DNA of 64,000 bases. Source: Trissonchulus latispiculum. Lineage: Eukaryota > Nematoda > Enoplea > Enoplida > Ironidae. This document shows, piece by piece, positions 42,231-52,680 of this stretch (position 1 is the first letter of the stretch; each line of letters opens with the position of its first letter). The stretch covers positions 1 through 64,000 of the forward strand of contig JASAND010015551.1 in assembly GCA_030248195.1 (NCBI GenBank). The letters run 5' to 3'. Made by a program: the position numbers and the translations under genes. The notes beneath the pieces were generated by a model. The model had not been told where the DNA came from and ran no database searches. It saw only the letters and a program-made list of their open reading frames with translations.

Positions 42231-42573
42231 ATCCTCATTGTGGCGGATTTCCAAGGTAGGTTTTCCGTCTTCAGATCACTATCATATGTTGTTCCTGCCG
42301 GGAGCGAAGATTCAGCTCATTTTCAAAGTTCTTTGCAAGGCTTTTCACGAGGGATACGGGGTGGCGATGGCTTTTGGAGGAACGAATATCGTTGTCGTTC
42401 GTCGCTACACCAACGGAAACCCTGAGGAAAAAATGGGTCACTTGAAAGCAGTCATGGAACAGTTTGCGAAACAGATTCAGCGTTTTCAGGAAGAAAGCCC
42501 TCAGGCAACCCTTGTTCTGTCTGAGATACCAAACGCCTTGGCGGGAACTTTGCCATGTAGGCCCGCAAATTGA
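42231..42573 (+). pseudogene. SGNH/GDSL-hydrolase-like remnant following NADAR
   Basis: Block I appears as 'ILIVADFQGRF' (42231-42263), in place of a GDSxGR-type start. One base later in frame come 'DHYHMLFLPGAKIQLIF' (block II glycine), 'VAMAFGGTNIVVV' (block III, GGTN at 42375-42386) and 'PQATLVLSEIP'. The order and spacing are those of the SGNH hydrolase fold found in several invertebrate mobile elements and in the esterase domain of some LINE ORF1 proteins. The catalytic serine of block I reads phenylalanine (TTC), so even without the frameshift the active site would be altered. The last block (DxxH) is missing before the stop at 42573. Confidence 0.6.
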
Positions 42574-43340
42574 TTAACCGGGTCAATAACTCCTTAGCCA
42601 AGCCGTGTAACGAGCACACGCGTGCTAAGAAGCAGGGTCGCTTAGTTCTTTTGAAAGTATCCGCTAGCTTATATAATCCACAATTTTTCAAACGAAAAGG
42701 CGACGGAACCTGTGACATCTGAATGACCAAGGTGGTAAATGTTCTGTCGATAGCGTGATGCGGTAAAGGTCGAGAAAAGTTTATTGTTAAACAATTTTGT
42801 GCTTTCAGAACCGTTTCCAAGTTTTCAGTTTTAATGAAACCTGCCGTATTAAATGCACCGATAATTTAGATTTGATTTTATCTACTGTTGCTGCACATTC
42901 ATAAACTGTTTCGTGTAACTATGTTAAGGAAGGTGTTTTGTTTAATGTCTCTGTTTTGGGGGGGAAGGAAAATGTGAGATTCTTTGAAACATGCTAAAAC
43001 AGTCAGTAGTACGAAAACTTTGATCCAACCCTTCTAAAAACAATTTGACGTTCAAACCTAGAAATCTGGCCGCTGAAAAGATAGAACGTTTGAGCCTAGA
43101 TATTAGCTGATTTAAGTTGTTACGAGTTCTGCTTGGTTGCATTTTACCGAGTAAATAATGGACTTAGCTGCCTACGCTTTGGACGCCCCTACATTTTGGC
43201 GAGGCTGCCTCCCCTGGGTTTCTTCTGTGTGACTGTCAAGTTTCCTGTTTTCAACATCGAGAAAATAATAGTAGCAAGAGCACAATACTAATAAAGGATA
43301 ACGTTAGCAAAAACATTAGAACTGAAGAAACAATTAAATA
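42574..43340. other. Region with dispersed repeat, possible 3' end of the second element
   Basis: The segment 42978-43190 is closely similar to 47250-47460 and 50270-50480 (shared 'AACAATTTGACGTTCAA', 'GATTTAAGTTGTTACGAG', 'TTCTGCTTGGTTGCATTTT'). After CCCCTACA at about 43190 follows TTTTGGCGAGGCTGCC, which looks like a primer-binding site next to an LTR end. An LTR boundary is therefore possible, but no 5' end or second copy with this junction was found. Confidence 0.35.
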
Positions 43341-43499
43341 CTTAAGATGAAAGGTCAAATACGATATTTGTTTAATACATGTTTATTTAATTTAACCCTT
43401 TATAAAATTAATCATATTGACCTGTCTTTGCTTGGTTTTTCATTGCAGGGTCAGGGTTTAATAGATTCTCAGGTTCAATGGAGGTTTAAAAGATTGGTG

Positions 43500-44270
43500 G
43501 ATATCTGTAGTTGGTTGTGTGAAATGGTCAACGTCGCCCAAAATTCGGCAAGAAGGTACTACATTAATTATGCAAGGTACACTTTGGGTTTACAGTTGTG
43601 CTCTTTGTTGCAAACTTACACCTGGTGCATTTTCTCTACGCATTTTGGTAGGCCTAGCGCGAATGCAACAGTTATGAGGAGTTCGGAAAGCACCCCTTTC
43701 TACCACCCCATAATTGAGTAAAGGCACTTCGCGTAAACGCTGCTGCAAAAGTGTGCGTATGGACGATAGAGAAAAGAAAATATTTATGCACTTGTAGGTA
43801 AGAAAGCTCTAGTTACCCCCGACAAGTTGGATATTCGCAGATCATTAGAAATCACTTTTCCTGGGTACTGAATTCCAAAATTTAGCTCTTGGTTCTTTAT
43901 CGTATTTTACCTGATACATGTGGTATATCAAAATTTGAAAGTGGAATTGTCGCAAAATCGATGCCACTTTTAACCTACAATATATGTTGGCAACACCAAT
44001 GCAGCGAAAAGTGGATAAAACCACAATCACAAAGTTTAATCTGAGCTGCATCCGACAGTGTAAAACGTTTAAGGCTACGACCAAGAGTACTGCATAAATA
44101 CAGTACAGTAGTACCAAGAGAGTTGCCATTTTTCAGTTTACTGTGAGAAGAATGGATGTCACACGACTAAGCTTGTTGCGTAAGATCCTGGTTTTTGTGT
44201 TTCTACCTAGCCACTCAAATCTCCACAGATTTCAAAATGTTTTATTTCTGTTTACAGGTAAGAGATTCTA
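43500..44270 (+). repeat. Partial copy of the tandem locus (copy 0)
   Basis: 43513-44200 is repeated at 45370-46060, including 'GCAAGAAGGTACTACATTAA', 'GAGGAGTTCGGAAAGCACCC' and the start ATGGATGTCACACGACTAAG. At about 44214 the similarity switches abruptly to sequence found at 47973 and 51001, which indicates a recombination or deletion junction between units. The remaining 375 bp before the next foldback match 51001-51420. Confidence 0.75.
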
Positions 44271-44682
44271 GTATGCATTTAATGAAAATTATGAACTAAA
44301 CCCTTCATTATAATTCATTGGGAGCTTAAACATAAATACAGAGTTAAACTATTTTTAACTCGGCTTGCTTAAACCTTAAACCTTAAATCTAAAATGTTAA
44401 ACCTTAAACCTTCCAGTGTGAATACTTACTCATAAATAAACTAGTTTAACCTTAAACCTTAACCCATAAACCATAAACCTTATACCGTAAACATTGTGCA
44501 GTGTGAACCGGGATTTATTGTATATAAAGATCTTCATCTCCCTTTCCGTTTTAAAACATGTTATTTAATTGTTAAATGTTCCACTTCAGTTATGCCATTT
44601 TGATTAATTTAGAGACAGTATAATAAAGAATCACTGTTACTATATGGTCGTACACTCTTAATTATGCGCTCTTGGTTAAATT

Positions 44683-45092
44683 AAGAGTACATGATAAGAC
44701 TATGACAAGCAATAACATTCTATGCAATGAAGGCCAAAACTATGCTACTCGCGCTATCGGCTGACACCCCCCACGAATTGATCCCCTCTCACACCGCCCC
44801 TATATGGGAACGTGGTCCAAACGAGGGTCGCTCACTGCTTTGCATAATTACACGCGGAAATTAACAAGGGCCCAATTTGAGGTTGGGGTTTAAGCGTGTA
44901 TGTTTAACACTTGTTATGTAGAAAACATGCTAAGCGAGTGAGCGACCCCCGTTTGGGACTATGTACCCGTATAAGGGCGGTGTAAGAGGGGGTCGATTCG
45001 TGAAGGGGTCAGCCGATAGCGCGAATAGCATAGTTTTGGCTTTCACTGCATAGAGTGCTAGGCTTGGCATACTCTTATCATTGTGTACTCTT
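44683..45092. mobile_element. Foldback family F, copy 1
   Basis: The ends AAGAGTAC and GTACTCTT are followed by a longer inverted arm that includes 'AACTATGCTACTCGCGCTAT' and a C-rich then G-rich run towards the middle. The interior shares 'CCGCCCCTATATGGGAACG' with copy 8 (58350-58748), defining a subfamily. Confidence 0.8.
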
Positions 45093-47851
45093 GGTTAAAT
45101 TTATCTGCGTACCTATGTTATGATAATTTATAAGGAAGCTGAGACAGGGGATCATACTGTATTGGCTGAGGCTCTGATTTATGCAATAAAATTTCGAAAG
45201 CTTATATTCAGCCACCACTTTATCGCACGTCTTGGATCATTATTTTACAACTTCGTCTAGCGAGCATGGATGGATCGAAAATATTCTACGAAAGAACGTT
45301 CTTAGAACAAGTTTTTCAAGTCTATTAATTTAATTCGAACTGTTGAAGTTAAGCTGTATTGTTTTGTTCTAAATGGTCAACGTCACCCACAATTCGGCAA
45401 GAAGGTACTACATTAATTATGCAAGGTACACTTTGGGTTTATAGTTATGCTGTTTGTTGCAAACTTACACCTGGTGCATTTTCTCTACACATTTTGGTAG
45501 GTCTAGCGCGAATGCAACAGTTATGAGGAGTTCGGAAAGCACCCCTTTTTACCACCCCATAATTGAGTAAAGGCAGTTTGCGTAAACGCTGCTGCAAAAG
45601 TGTGCATATACATATACACGAAAGAGAAAAAATACTTATGCACTTGTAGGTAAGAAAGCTCTAGTTACCCCCCCAACAAGTTGGATATTCGCAAATCATT
45701 AGAAATCACTTTTCCTGGGTACTGAATTCCAAAATTTAGCTCTTGGTTCTTTATCGTATTTTACCTGATACATGTGGTTTATCAAAATTTGAAAGTGGAA
45801 TTGTCGCAAAATCGATGCCACTTTTAACTTACAATATATGTTGGCAACACCAATGCAGCGAAAAAACCACAATCGCAAAGTTTAATCTGAGCTGAATCCG
45901 ACAGTGTAAAACGTTTAAGGCTACGACCGAGAGTACTGCATAAATACAGTACAGTAGTACCAAGAGAGTTGCCATTTTTCAGTTTACTGTGAGAAGAATG
46001 GATGTCACACGACTAAGCTTGTTGCGCATGATCCTGGTTTTTGTGTTTCTACCTAGCCAAAGGTCCATGTCTGAAGACGAAATATTGCGGTACATGGAGC
46101 TGGTTGGATTTAACTTGCAAGGGAGCTTGCCAAGGGGCTTTCGTGATGTTAGTGGATTTCTTGGCAAGGGTATGACACAAGCGTTCGGTGAAGAGGTGAC
46201 CCAATGAACCTCAAGTGGGCACCGTTATATGATAGAGCCATGGATCCAGCTGCCGGCAACTTGGACTGACTCACCCACCGACATCAACTGCCCCGATTTG
46301 TCTCGGCTTCAAACTGCCATGCCATGCCATGCAGTGCTTTCGAGCGCCAGGTTGCAAGAGCCCAGCTGCACAGGCTCGGCCTAAAGGTAACCGTGGAAAC
46401 TGATTTAACAGTTTACGAGCACGTGGCCGTTGTTGCGCGCTCAGTCAATAACCAGCTGTACATTGTCCACGTTGCCACGAACAGTGCGGAATTTCCCTGT
46501 CCGAACGATGCGACTAGGTTGAGAATAACCCCCTGGAGTCCATACAACATGGATGCCCATGGACTGTTCTGACTGTTCGTCGCGATGAGGAATCGTACGT
46601 CCCAGTTGCAGTCACAGTTGCCCAGATTGCCCAAGCCTTAATATGGCTTTCCGTGGTCTACGATGCCTACTTGCTGGAATGTGAACACTATGCCACAGTG
46701 CTTTTGTTTGAGAGCAACGGAGAGCTTGCATTCAAATCAAATCAGCAAGATTGAAGGGCTCAGTTGACCAGGGTTCATCCTGGCGTTACCAGCTTAGAAG
46801 AGCCAATCACTCCGGCGTTTCTGATATCTCCAGAACTTGGCTTGCTAAACTAAGTTGTTTTAGCCAGAGCTCAACAACGCACGCTTCCTGGTGGATGGCT
46901 TCTCCACGACAAGAGGTATTATCTCTTTTTAACTTAACTTTTGTTATTTCACTGTCAGCGAATACTTTGCCTCGTTTTACGGGATCTGAAAGCCAGGATC
47001 CTCATGAATATTTTAGCAATTTTGACAGAACTGTGTTGTCCAACGGTTGGCAGCAAAACAATGAGGCTAAAAAGTCACTTGCTTCGCCTCTTGGACGGTC
47101 GTGCAGCACACGTTTATGAGTGCTTCACAGTGCTTTATGAGTGCTTCACTTTTAGAGTTGTTTCTTCATTTCTGCTATACTGATTCGACAATCCTCACAA
47201 CGTCTATCGCGCAAAGGCGAGTTTCCGGGAGGTGCCAATTGCAATATTCTTTGAAACATACTAAAACAGGAAGTATTACGAAAACTTTGACCCAACACTT
47301 CTAAGAACAATTGACGTTCAAGCCTAGAAATCAGGCCGCTCAAAAGAGAGAAGTTTTGAGCCTAGATATAAGCTGATTTAAGTTGTTACGAGTTCTGCTT
47401 GGTTGCATTTTGTCGAGTAAATCCTGGACTTAGCTACCTACGCTTTGAACACCCCTACACCAATTGTAATTAGGAATTATATTCGAAGGCGATTTATTCT
47501 ATAACGTGCATATTAGCACTAAGAAGGCGTGAATTAATCGGGATTACAAAACTAGCATGACTATGTTATAGTGTTGCCGAATAGTTTGCGACAAGGCAAG
47601 AAAACATCACGCCATGTCTAAAGTAAGAACACTGCTGTAGTATAGTGAGGTATGGGAACAGCTGAATAAATACTTCCACATAACGTCATTCTGGGTGCTT
47701 AGGTGTTGGTCGGCCGGCAACGCATGCCAAGCGTTTCCCCATGCTAAATTTTTCACAGGTCAAATTTTGGCATGCCAAAATTCCCCCACTCTAATATTAG
47801 CCTGAAAGGAGAAGATTTAGCATCTTAAAGTTTCTACTTTCATGGAGGTTA

Positions 47852-48862
47852 AGCCCGGTTCACACTGCAATAGGTTTAAGGATTAAAGTTTAAGGTTTAG
47901 GATTTAAGCAGTGGGGCTGGAAGATTTTACAAAAGTCTGAATATCACGTGATTTTTACATCAGCCAGTGTGCACTCAAATCTCCACAGATTTCAAAATGT
48001 TTTATTTCTGTTTACAGGTAAGAGATTCTAGTATGCATTTAATGAAAATTATGAACTAAACCCTTCATTATAATTCAGTGGAAGCTTAAACATAAATACA
48101 GAGATAATGTCCGGGGATTTTTCCTATCATTTAAAATTTCTAAACTTTCAGGTAGATGTTTTGAAACTTAAAGTAAGATCTGCTCTTAATTCCTAAACTT
48201 TTGACACTTAAGTTTTAAGGTTTTAAACATTTAGAGCATTAGAGTTTAGGATTACTTTTGTTTCTAAATCCTAAAGTTCTAAAGACCTAAATTTTAATAC
48301 TTCGTTCACCTAGCGCTTTAATTCCAAAATCCCAAAACTCTCAAAACTCCGGCAGACTACTTGATCCTGATTGGCTGCTAGGGCAGCTAGCCAGGAGAGC
48401 AGCCAATCAGGATCAAGTAGTCTACTGGAGTTTTGAGTTTTGGGAATTTTGTAAGTAATGCCTTAGCTGAAAGAAGTATTGAAATTGAAGTTTTAGAACT
48501 TTAGGATTTATGAACAAAAGTAGTCCTAAACTCTATTGTTCTAAATGTTTAAAACCTTAGAACTTAAGTATCAAAAGTTTAGGAATTTAAGAGTTTAGTT
48601 TGCTTTAAGTTTCAAAACATCTACCTGAAAGTTTAGAAATTTTAAATGATAGGAAAAATCCCCGGACAAGATAAACTATTTTTAACTCGGCTTGCTTAAA
48701 CCTTAAACCTTAAATCTAAAATATTAAACCTTAACCCTTAAATCCAAAATATTAAACCTTCCAGTGTGAATACTTACTCATAAATAAACTATTTTCACCT
48801 TAAACCTTAACCCATACACCATAAACCTTATGCCTTAAACCTTGTGCAGTGTGAACCGGGAT
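47852..48862. mobile_element. TIR element with CCCGGTTCACACTGC ends (copy in unit 1)
   Basis: The ends CCCGGTTCACACTGC and GCAGTGTGAACCGGG are exact inverted repeats, flanked by TTA on both sides (47849-47851 and 48863-48865). The inner flanks are rich in TTTAAGG/CCTTAAA words. A 3-bp TTA duplication fits PIF/Harbinger-type MITEs; this is inference. The element is interrupted by the hairpin at 48107-48668. Confidence 0.75.
48107..48668. mobile_element. Full-length hairpin element, 562 bp, with 5-bp target duplication AGATA
   Basis: It begins ATGTCCGGGGATTTTTCC and ends with the inverted match GGAAAAATCCCCGGACA. Almost the whole element folds into one long hairpin; the tip is near 48383-48411 between the inverted copies of GATCCTGATTGGCTGCT. 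AGATA is repeated at 48102-48106 and 48669-48673. Units 0 and 2 have the uninterrupted target (near 44340 and 51125), so this is a proven insertion within the window. Confidence 0.92.
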
Positions 48863-49021
48863 TTATTTTATATAAAGATCTTCATCTCCCTTTCCGTTTT
48901 AAAACAAGTTATTTAATGTGTTAAATTTTCCACTTCAGTTATGCCATTTTGATTAATTTAGAGACAGTATGATAAAGAAGAAACCAAGAGTTTTGCCATT
49001 TTTCAGTTTACTGTGAGAAGA

Positions 49022-49231
49022 ATGGATGTCACACGACTAAGCTTGTTGCGCATGATCCTGGTTTTTGTGTTTCGACCTAGCCAAAGGTCCACGTCTGAAG
49101 ACGAAATATTGCGGTACATGCTGCTGGTTGGATTTAACTTGCAAGGGAGCTTGCCAAGGGGTTTTCGTGATGTTAGCCAATTTCTTGGCAAGGGCATGAC
49201 ACAAGCGTTCGGTGAAGAGGTGACCCAATGA
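49022..49231 (+). CDS. Small ORF of tandem unit 2 (hydrophobic amino end)
   Basis: ATG at 49022, 69 codons. Copies lie at 45998-46207 and 51481-51690. The first 23 residues ('MDVTRLSLLRMILVFVFRPS') look like a signal or membrane segment; the rest ('DEILRYMLLVGFNLQGSLP') is unrecognised. All copies are open. With so few differences this is weak evidence for coding. It may instead be part of a degraded retroelement leader. Confidence 0.3.
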   Translation: MDVTRLSLLRMILVFVFRPSQRSTSEDEILRYMLLVGFNLQGSLPRGFRDVSQFLGKGMTQAFGEEVTQ

Positions 49232-49346
49232 ACTTCGAGTGGGCACCGTTACATGATAGAGCCATGGATCCAGCTGCCGGCAACCTGGACTGACTCACCC
49301 GCCGACATCAACTGCCCCGATTTGTCTCGGCTCAAACTGGCATGCC

Positions 49347-49763
49347 ATGCCATGCAGTGCTTTCGAGCGCCAGCTTGCAAGAGCCCAGCTGCACAGGCTT
49401 GGCTTAAAGGTAACCGTAGAAACTGATTTAACAGTTTACGAGCACTTGGGCGTTGTTGCGCGCTCAGTCAATAACAAGTTGTACATTGTCCGCGTTGCCA
49501 CGAGCAGCGCGGAATTTCCCGGGCCGAACGATGCGACTACGTTGAGAATAGATCCACTGGAGTCTATACAACGTGGATGCCCATGGGTAGTTCTGACTGT
49601 TCGTCGCGATGAGGAATCGTACGTCCCGGTTGCAGTCAAGGTTGCCCAGATTGCCCAAGCCTTAATATGGCTTTCCGTGGTCTACGATGCCTACTTGCTG
49701 GAATGTGAACACTATGCCACGGTGCTTTTGGTTGAGAGCAACGGAGAGCTTGCATTCAAATAA
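49347..49763 (+). CDS. 138-codon ORF of tandem unit 2
   Basis: The same ORF is open at 51806-52222 in unit 3 and broken by a 1-base insertion in unit 1. Sequence includes 'TVYEHLGVVARSVNNKLYIV' and 'ALIWLSVVYDAYLLECEHY'. No family recognised. Between units 2 and 3 I count five amino-acid replacements against two silent changes, so there is no sign of purifying selection. It may be unexpressed. Confidence 0.3.
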   Translation: MPCSAFERQLARAQLHRLGLKVTVETDLTVYEHLGVVARSVNNKLYIVRVATSSAEFPGPNDATTLRIDPLESIQRGCPWVVLTVRRDEESYVPVAVKVAQIAQALIWLSVVYDAYLLECEHYATVLLVESNGELAFK

Positions 49764-49774
49764 AATCAGCAAGA

Positions 49775-50143
49775 TTGAAGGGCTCAGTTGACCAGGGTTC
49801 ATCCTGGCGTTACCAGCTTAGAAGAGCCAATCACTCCGGCGTTTCTGATATCTCCAGAACTTGGCTTGCTAAACTAAGTTGTTTCAGCCAGAGCTCAACA
49901 ACGCACGCTTCCTGGTGGATGGCTTCTCCACGACAAGAGGTATTATCTCTTTTTAAATTAACTTTTGTTATTTCACTGTCAGCGAATACTTTGCCTCGTT
50001 TTGCGGGATCTGAAAGCCAGGATCCTCATGAATATTTTAGCAATTTTGACAGAACTGTGTTGTCCAACGGTTGGCAGCAAAACAATGAGGCTAAAAAGTC
50101 ACTTGCTTCGCCTCTTGGACGGTCGTGCAGCACACGTTTATGA
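49775..50143 (+). pseudogene. Gag-like fragment in tandem unit 2
   Basis: Open for 122 codons. An acceptor-like TTTCACTGTCAG (ending about 49981) precedes 'LPRFAGSESQDPHEYFSNFD' and 'VLSNGWQQNN', which resembles the beginning of a retrotransposon capsid domain (F-G---e--w---f------NGW). In the next frame 'LLRLLDGRAAHVYECF' would continue the pattern, so a frameshift lies near 50095. Also present at 46751-47119. It is followed about 100 bp later by the repeat also seen downstream of the second Ty3/gypsy element (42978-43190). Confidence 0.4.
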
Positions 50144-50877
50144 GTGCTTCACAGTGCTTTATGAGTGCTTCACTTTTAGAGTTGTTTCTTCATTTCTGCT
50201 ATACTGATTCGACAATCCTCACAACATCTATCGCGCAAAGGGGAGTTTCCGGGAGGTGCCAATTGTAATATTCTTTGAAACATACTAAAACAGGAAGTAT
50301 TACGAAAACTTTGACCCAACACTTCTAAGAACAATTTGACGTTCAAGCCTAGAAATCAGGCCGCTCAAAAGAGAGAAGTTTTGAGCCTAGATATAAGCTG
50401 ATTTAAGTTGTTACGAGTTCTGCTTGGTTGCATTTTGTCGAGTAAATCCTGGACTTAGCTACCTACGCTTTGAACACCCCTACACCAATTGTAATTAGGA
50501 ATTATATTCGAAGGCGATTTATTCTATAACGTGCATATTAGCACTAAGAAGGCGTGAATTAATCGGGATTACAAAACTAGCATGACTATGTTATAGTGTT
50601 GCCGAATAGTTTGCGACAAGGCAAGAAAACATCACGCCATGTCTAAAGTAAGAACACTGCTGTAGTATAGTGAGGTATGGGAACAGCTGAATAAATACTT
50701 CCACATAACGTCATTCTGGGTGCTTAGGTGTTGGTCGGCCGGCAAGGCATGCCAAGCGTTTCCCCATGCTAAATTTTTCACAGGGGCAAATTTTGGAATG
50801 CCAAAATTCCCCCACTCTAATATTAGCCTGAAAGGGGAAGATTTAGCATCTTAAAGTTTCTACTTTCATGGAGGTTA

Positions 50878-51321
50878 AGCCCGGTTCACACTGCAATAGG
50901 TTTAAGGATTAAAGTTTAAGGTTTAGGATTTAAGCAGTGGGGCGGGAAGATTTTACAAAAGTCTGAATATCACGTGATTTTTACATCAGCCAGTGTGCAC
51001 TCAAATCTCCACAGATTTCAAAATGTTTTATTTCTGTTTACAGGTAAGAGATTCTAGCATGCATTTAATGAAAATTATGAACTAAACCCTTCATTATAAT
51101 TCATTGGAAGCTTAAACATAAATACAGAGATAAACTATTTTTAACTCGGCTTGCTTAAACCTTAAACCTTAAATCTAAAATATTAAACCTTAACCCTTAA
51201 ATCCAAAATATTAAACCTTCCAGTGTGAATACTTACTCATAAATAAACTATTTTCACCTTAAACCTTAACCCATACACCATAAACCTTATACCTTAAACC
51301 TTGTGCAGTGTGAACCGGGAT
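50878..51321. mobile_element. TIR element with CCCGGTTCACACTGC ends (copy in unit 2)
   Basis: Same family as 47852-48862, 444 bp, without the hairpin insertion, TTA on both sides (50875-50877 and 51322-51324). A decayed right part also occurs at 44214-44515. Confidence 0.78.
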
Positions 51322-51443
51322 TTATTTTATATAAAGATCTTCATCTCCCTTTCCGTTTTAAAACATGTTATTTAATGTGTTAAATTTTCCACTTCAGTTA
51401 TGCCATTTTGATTAATTTAGAGACAGTATGATAAAGAAGAAAC

Positions 51444-52680
51444 CAAGAGTTTTGCCATTTTTCAGTTTACTGTGAGAAGAATGGATGTCACACGACTAAG
51501 CTTGTTGCGCATGATCCTGGTTTTTGTGTTTCGACCTAGCCAAAGGTCCACGTCTGAAGACGAAATATTGCGGTACATGCTGCTGGTTGGATTTAACTTG
51601 CAAGGGAGCTTGCAAAGTGGTTTTCGTGATGTTAGCCAATTTCTTGGCAAGGGCATGACACAAGCGTTCGGTGAAGAGGTGACCCAATGAACCTCGAGTG
51701 GGCACCGTTACATGATAGAGCCATGGATCCAGCTGCCGGCAACCTGGACTGACTCACCCGCCGACATCAACTGCCCCGATTTGTCTCGGCTCAAACTGGC
51801 ATGCCATGCCATGCAGTGCTTTCGAGCGCCAGCTCGCAAGAGCCCAGCTGCACAGGCTTGGCTTAAAGGTAATCGTGGAAACTGATTTAACAGTTTACGA
51901 GCACTTGGGCGTTGTTGCGCGCTCAGTCAATAACAAGTTGTACATTGTCCACGTTGCCACGAGCAGCGCGGAATTTCCCGGGCCGAACGATGCGACTAGG
52001 TTGAGAATAGATCCACTGGAGTCTATACAACGTGGATGCCCATGGGTAGTTCTGACTGTTCGTCGCGATGAGGAACCGTACGTCCCGGTTGCAGTCACAG
52101 TTGCCCAGATTGCCCAAGCCTTAATATGGCTTTCCGTGGTCTACGATGCCTACTTGCTGGAATGTGAACACTATGCCACGGTGCTTTTGGTTGAGAGCAA
52201 CGGAGAGCTTGCATTCAAATAAAATCAGCAAGATTGAAGGGCTCAGTTGACCAGGGTTCATCCTGGCGTTACCAGCTTAGAAGAGCCAATCACTCCGGCG
52301 TTTCTGATATCTCCAGAACTTGGCTTGCTAAACTAAGTTGTTTCAGCCAGAGCTCAACAACGCACGCTTCCTGATGGATGGCTTCTCCACGACAAGATGG
52401 AGCAGCTACAACCCAGGAATATGATGCACCCTCAACTAACCTCGGTAATGAGGGTGCTTTAGGTGACTCTGAAGGGCCCTAAACAGTAGCACCGAAAATG
52501 AGCCTGGACTCGTCAAATCTGTTTGACTGAATCTGATTGCTTTGAAATTACTGCTGTCATTAATTTAAACGTGCTGGAACCGTAGCTATGAAGTTATTGC
52601 TTGCTTTCTGCTTTTTCCACTGTCTTTTCTAGATGTCTTGTAGTCCTACTGTAATCTTTCTATGACGTTGAGGTATTATC
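51444..52680 (+). repeat. Tandem locus, unit 3 (partial)
   Basis: It matches units 1 and 2 up to 'CTCCACGACAAG' at about 52396, then carries about 270 bp (52397-52670) absent from the others before rejoining at 'GAGGTATTATCTCTTTTTAA'. After 52690 the similarity ends. So units 1 and 2 share a deletion, or unit 3 an insertion. In unit 3 the third ORF has TGG changed to TGA but would otherwise continue into the extra segment and end 'NLGNEGALGDSEGP'. Confidence 0.8.

Larger units (their letters stand above)
39480..42573 (+). mobile_element. Second Ty3/gypsy-type element, 5'-truncated, with NADAR and SGNH-like remnants
   Basis: RNase H, integrase, a 550-bp spacer, then a NADAR-like and an SGNH-like segment, all on the plus strand. 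Protein sequence differs clearly from the element at 18013-37098: here integrase has 'HASPTAGHLGSVKT' and 'ALVERFNRTLK', and there is no GPF/Y match. No RT, gag or LTR could be assigned with confidence. A 3' repeat at 42978-43190 that recurs at 47250 and 50270 might be its terminal region. Confidence 0.8.
45960..48984 (+). repeat. Tandem locus, unit 1 (3.02 kb)
   Basis: It starts CCAAGAGAGTTGCCATTTTTCAG and runs to the corresponding point of unit 2 at about 48985. It holds an ORF at 45998-46207 whose 69-residue product has a hydrophobic start ('LSLLRMILVFVFLPS'), a second ORF truncated by a 1-base insertion (46324-46572), and a third (46751-47119) ending in gag-like 'SQDPHEYFSNFDRTVLSNGW'. 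A TIR element (47852-48862) with a hairpin insertion inside it (48107-48668) makes this unit longer than the next. Confidence 0.85.
48985..51443 (+). repeat. Tandem locus, unit 2 (2.46 kb)
   Basis: Nearly identical to unit 1 except that it lacks the 562-bp hairpin plus its 5-bp target duplication. That accounts for the length difference (565 bp observed, 567 expected). Here the middle ORF is open for 138 codons (49347-49763). Confidence 0.88.

Noticed and set aside
44370..44500. AAACCTTA-like repeats as interstitial telomere sequence
   Set aside because: The words are imperfect and internal to the TIR element family with CCCGGTTCACACTGC ends; they recur only with that element.
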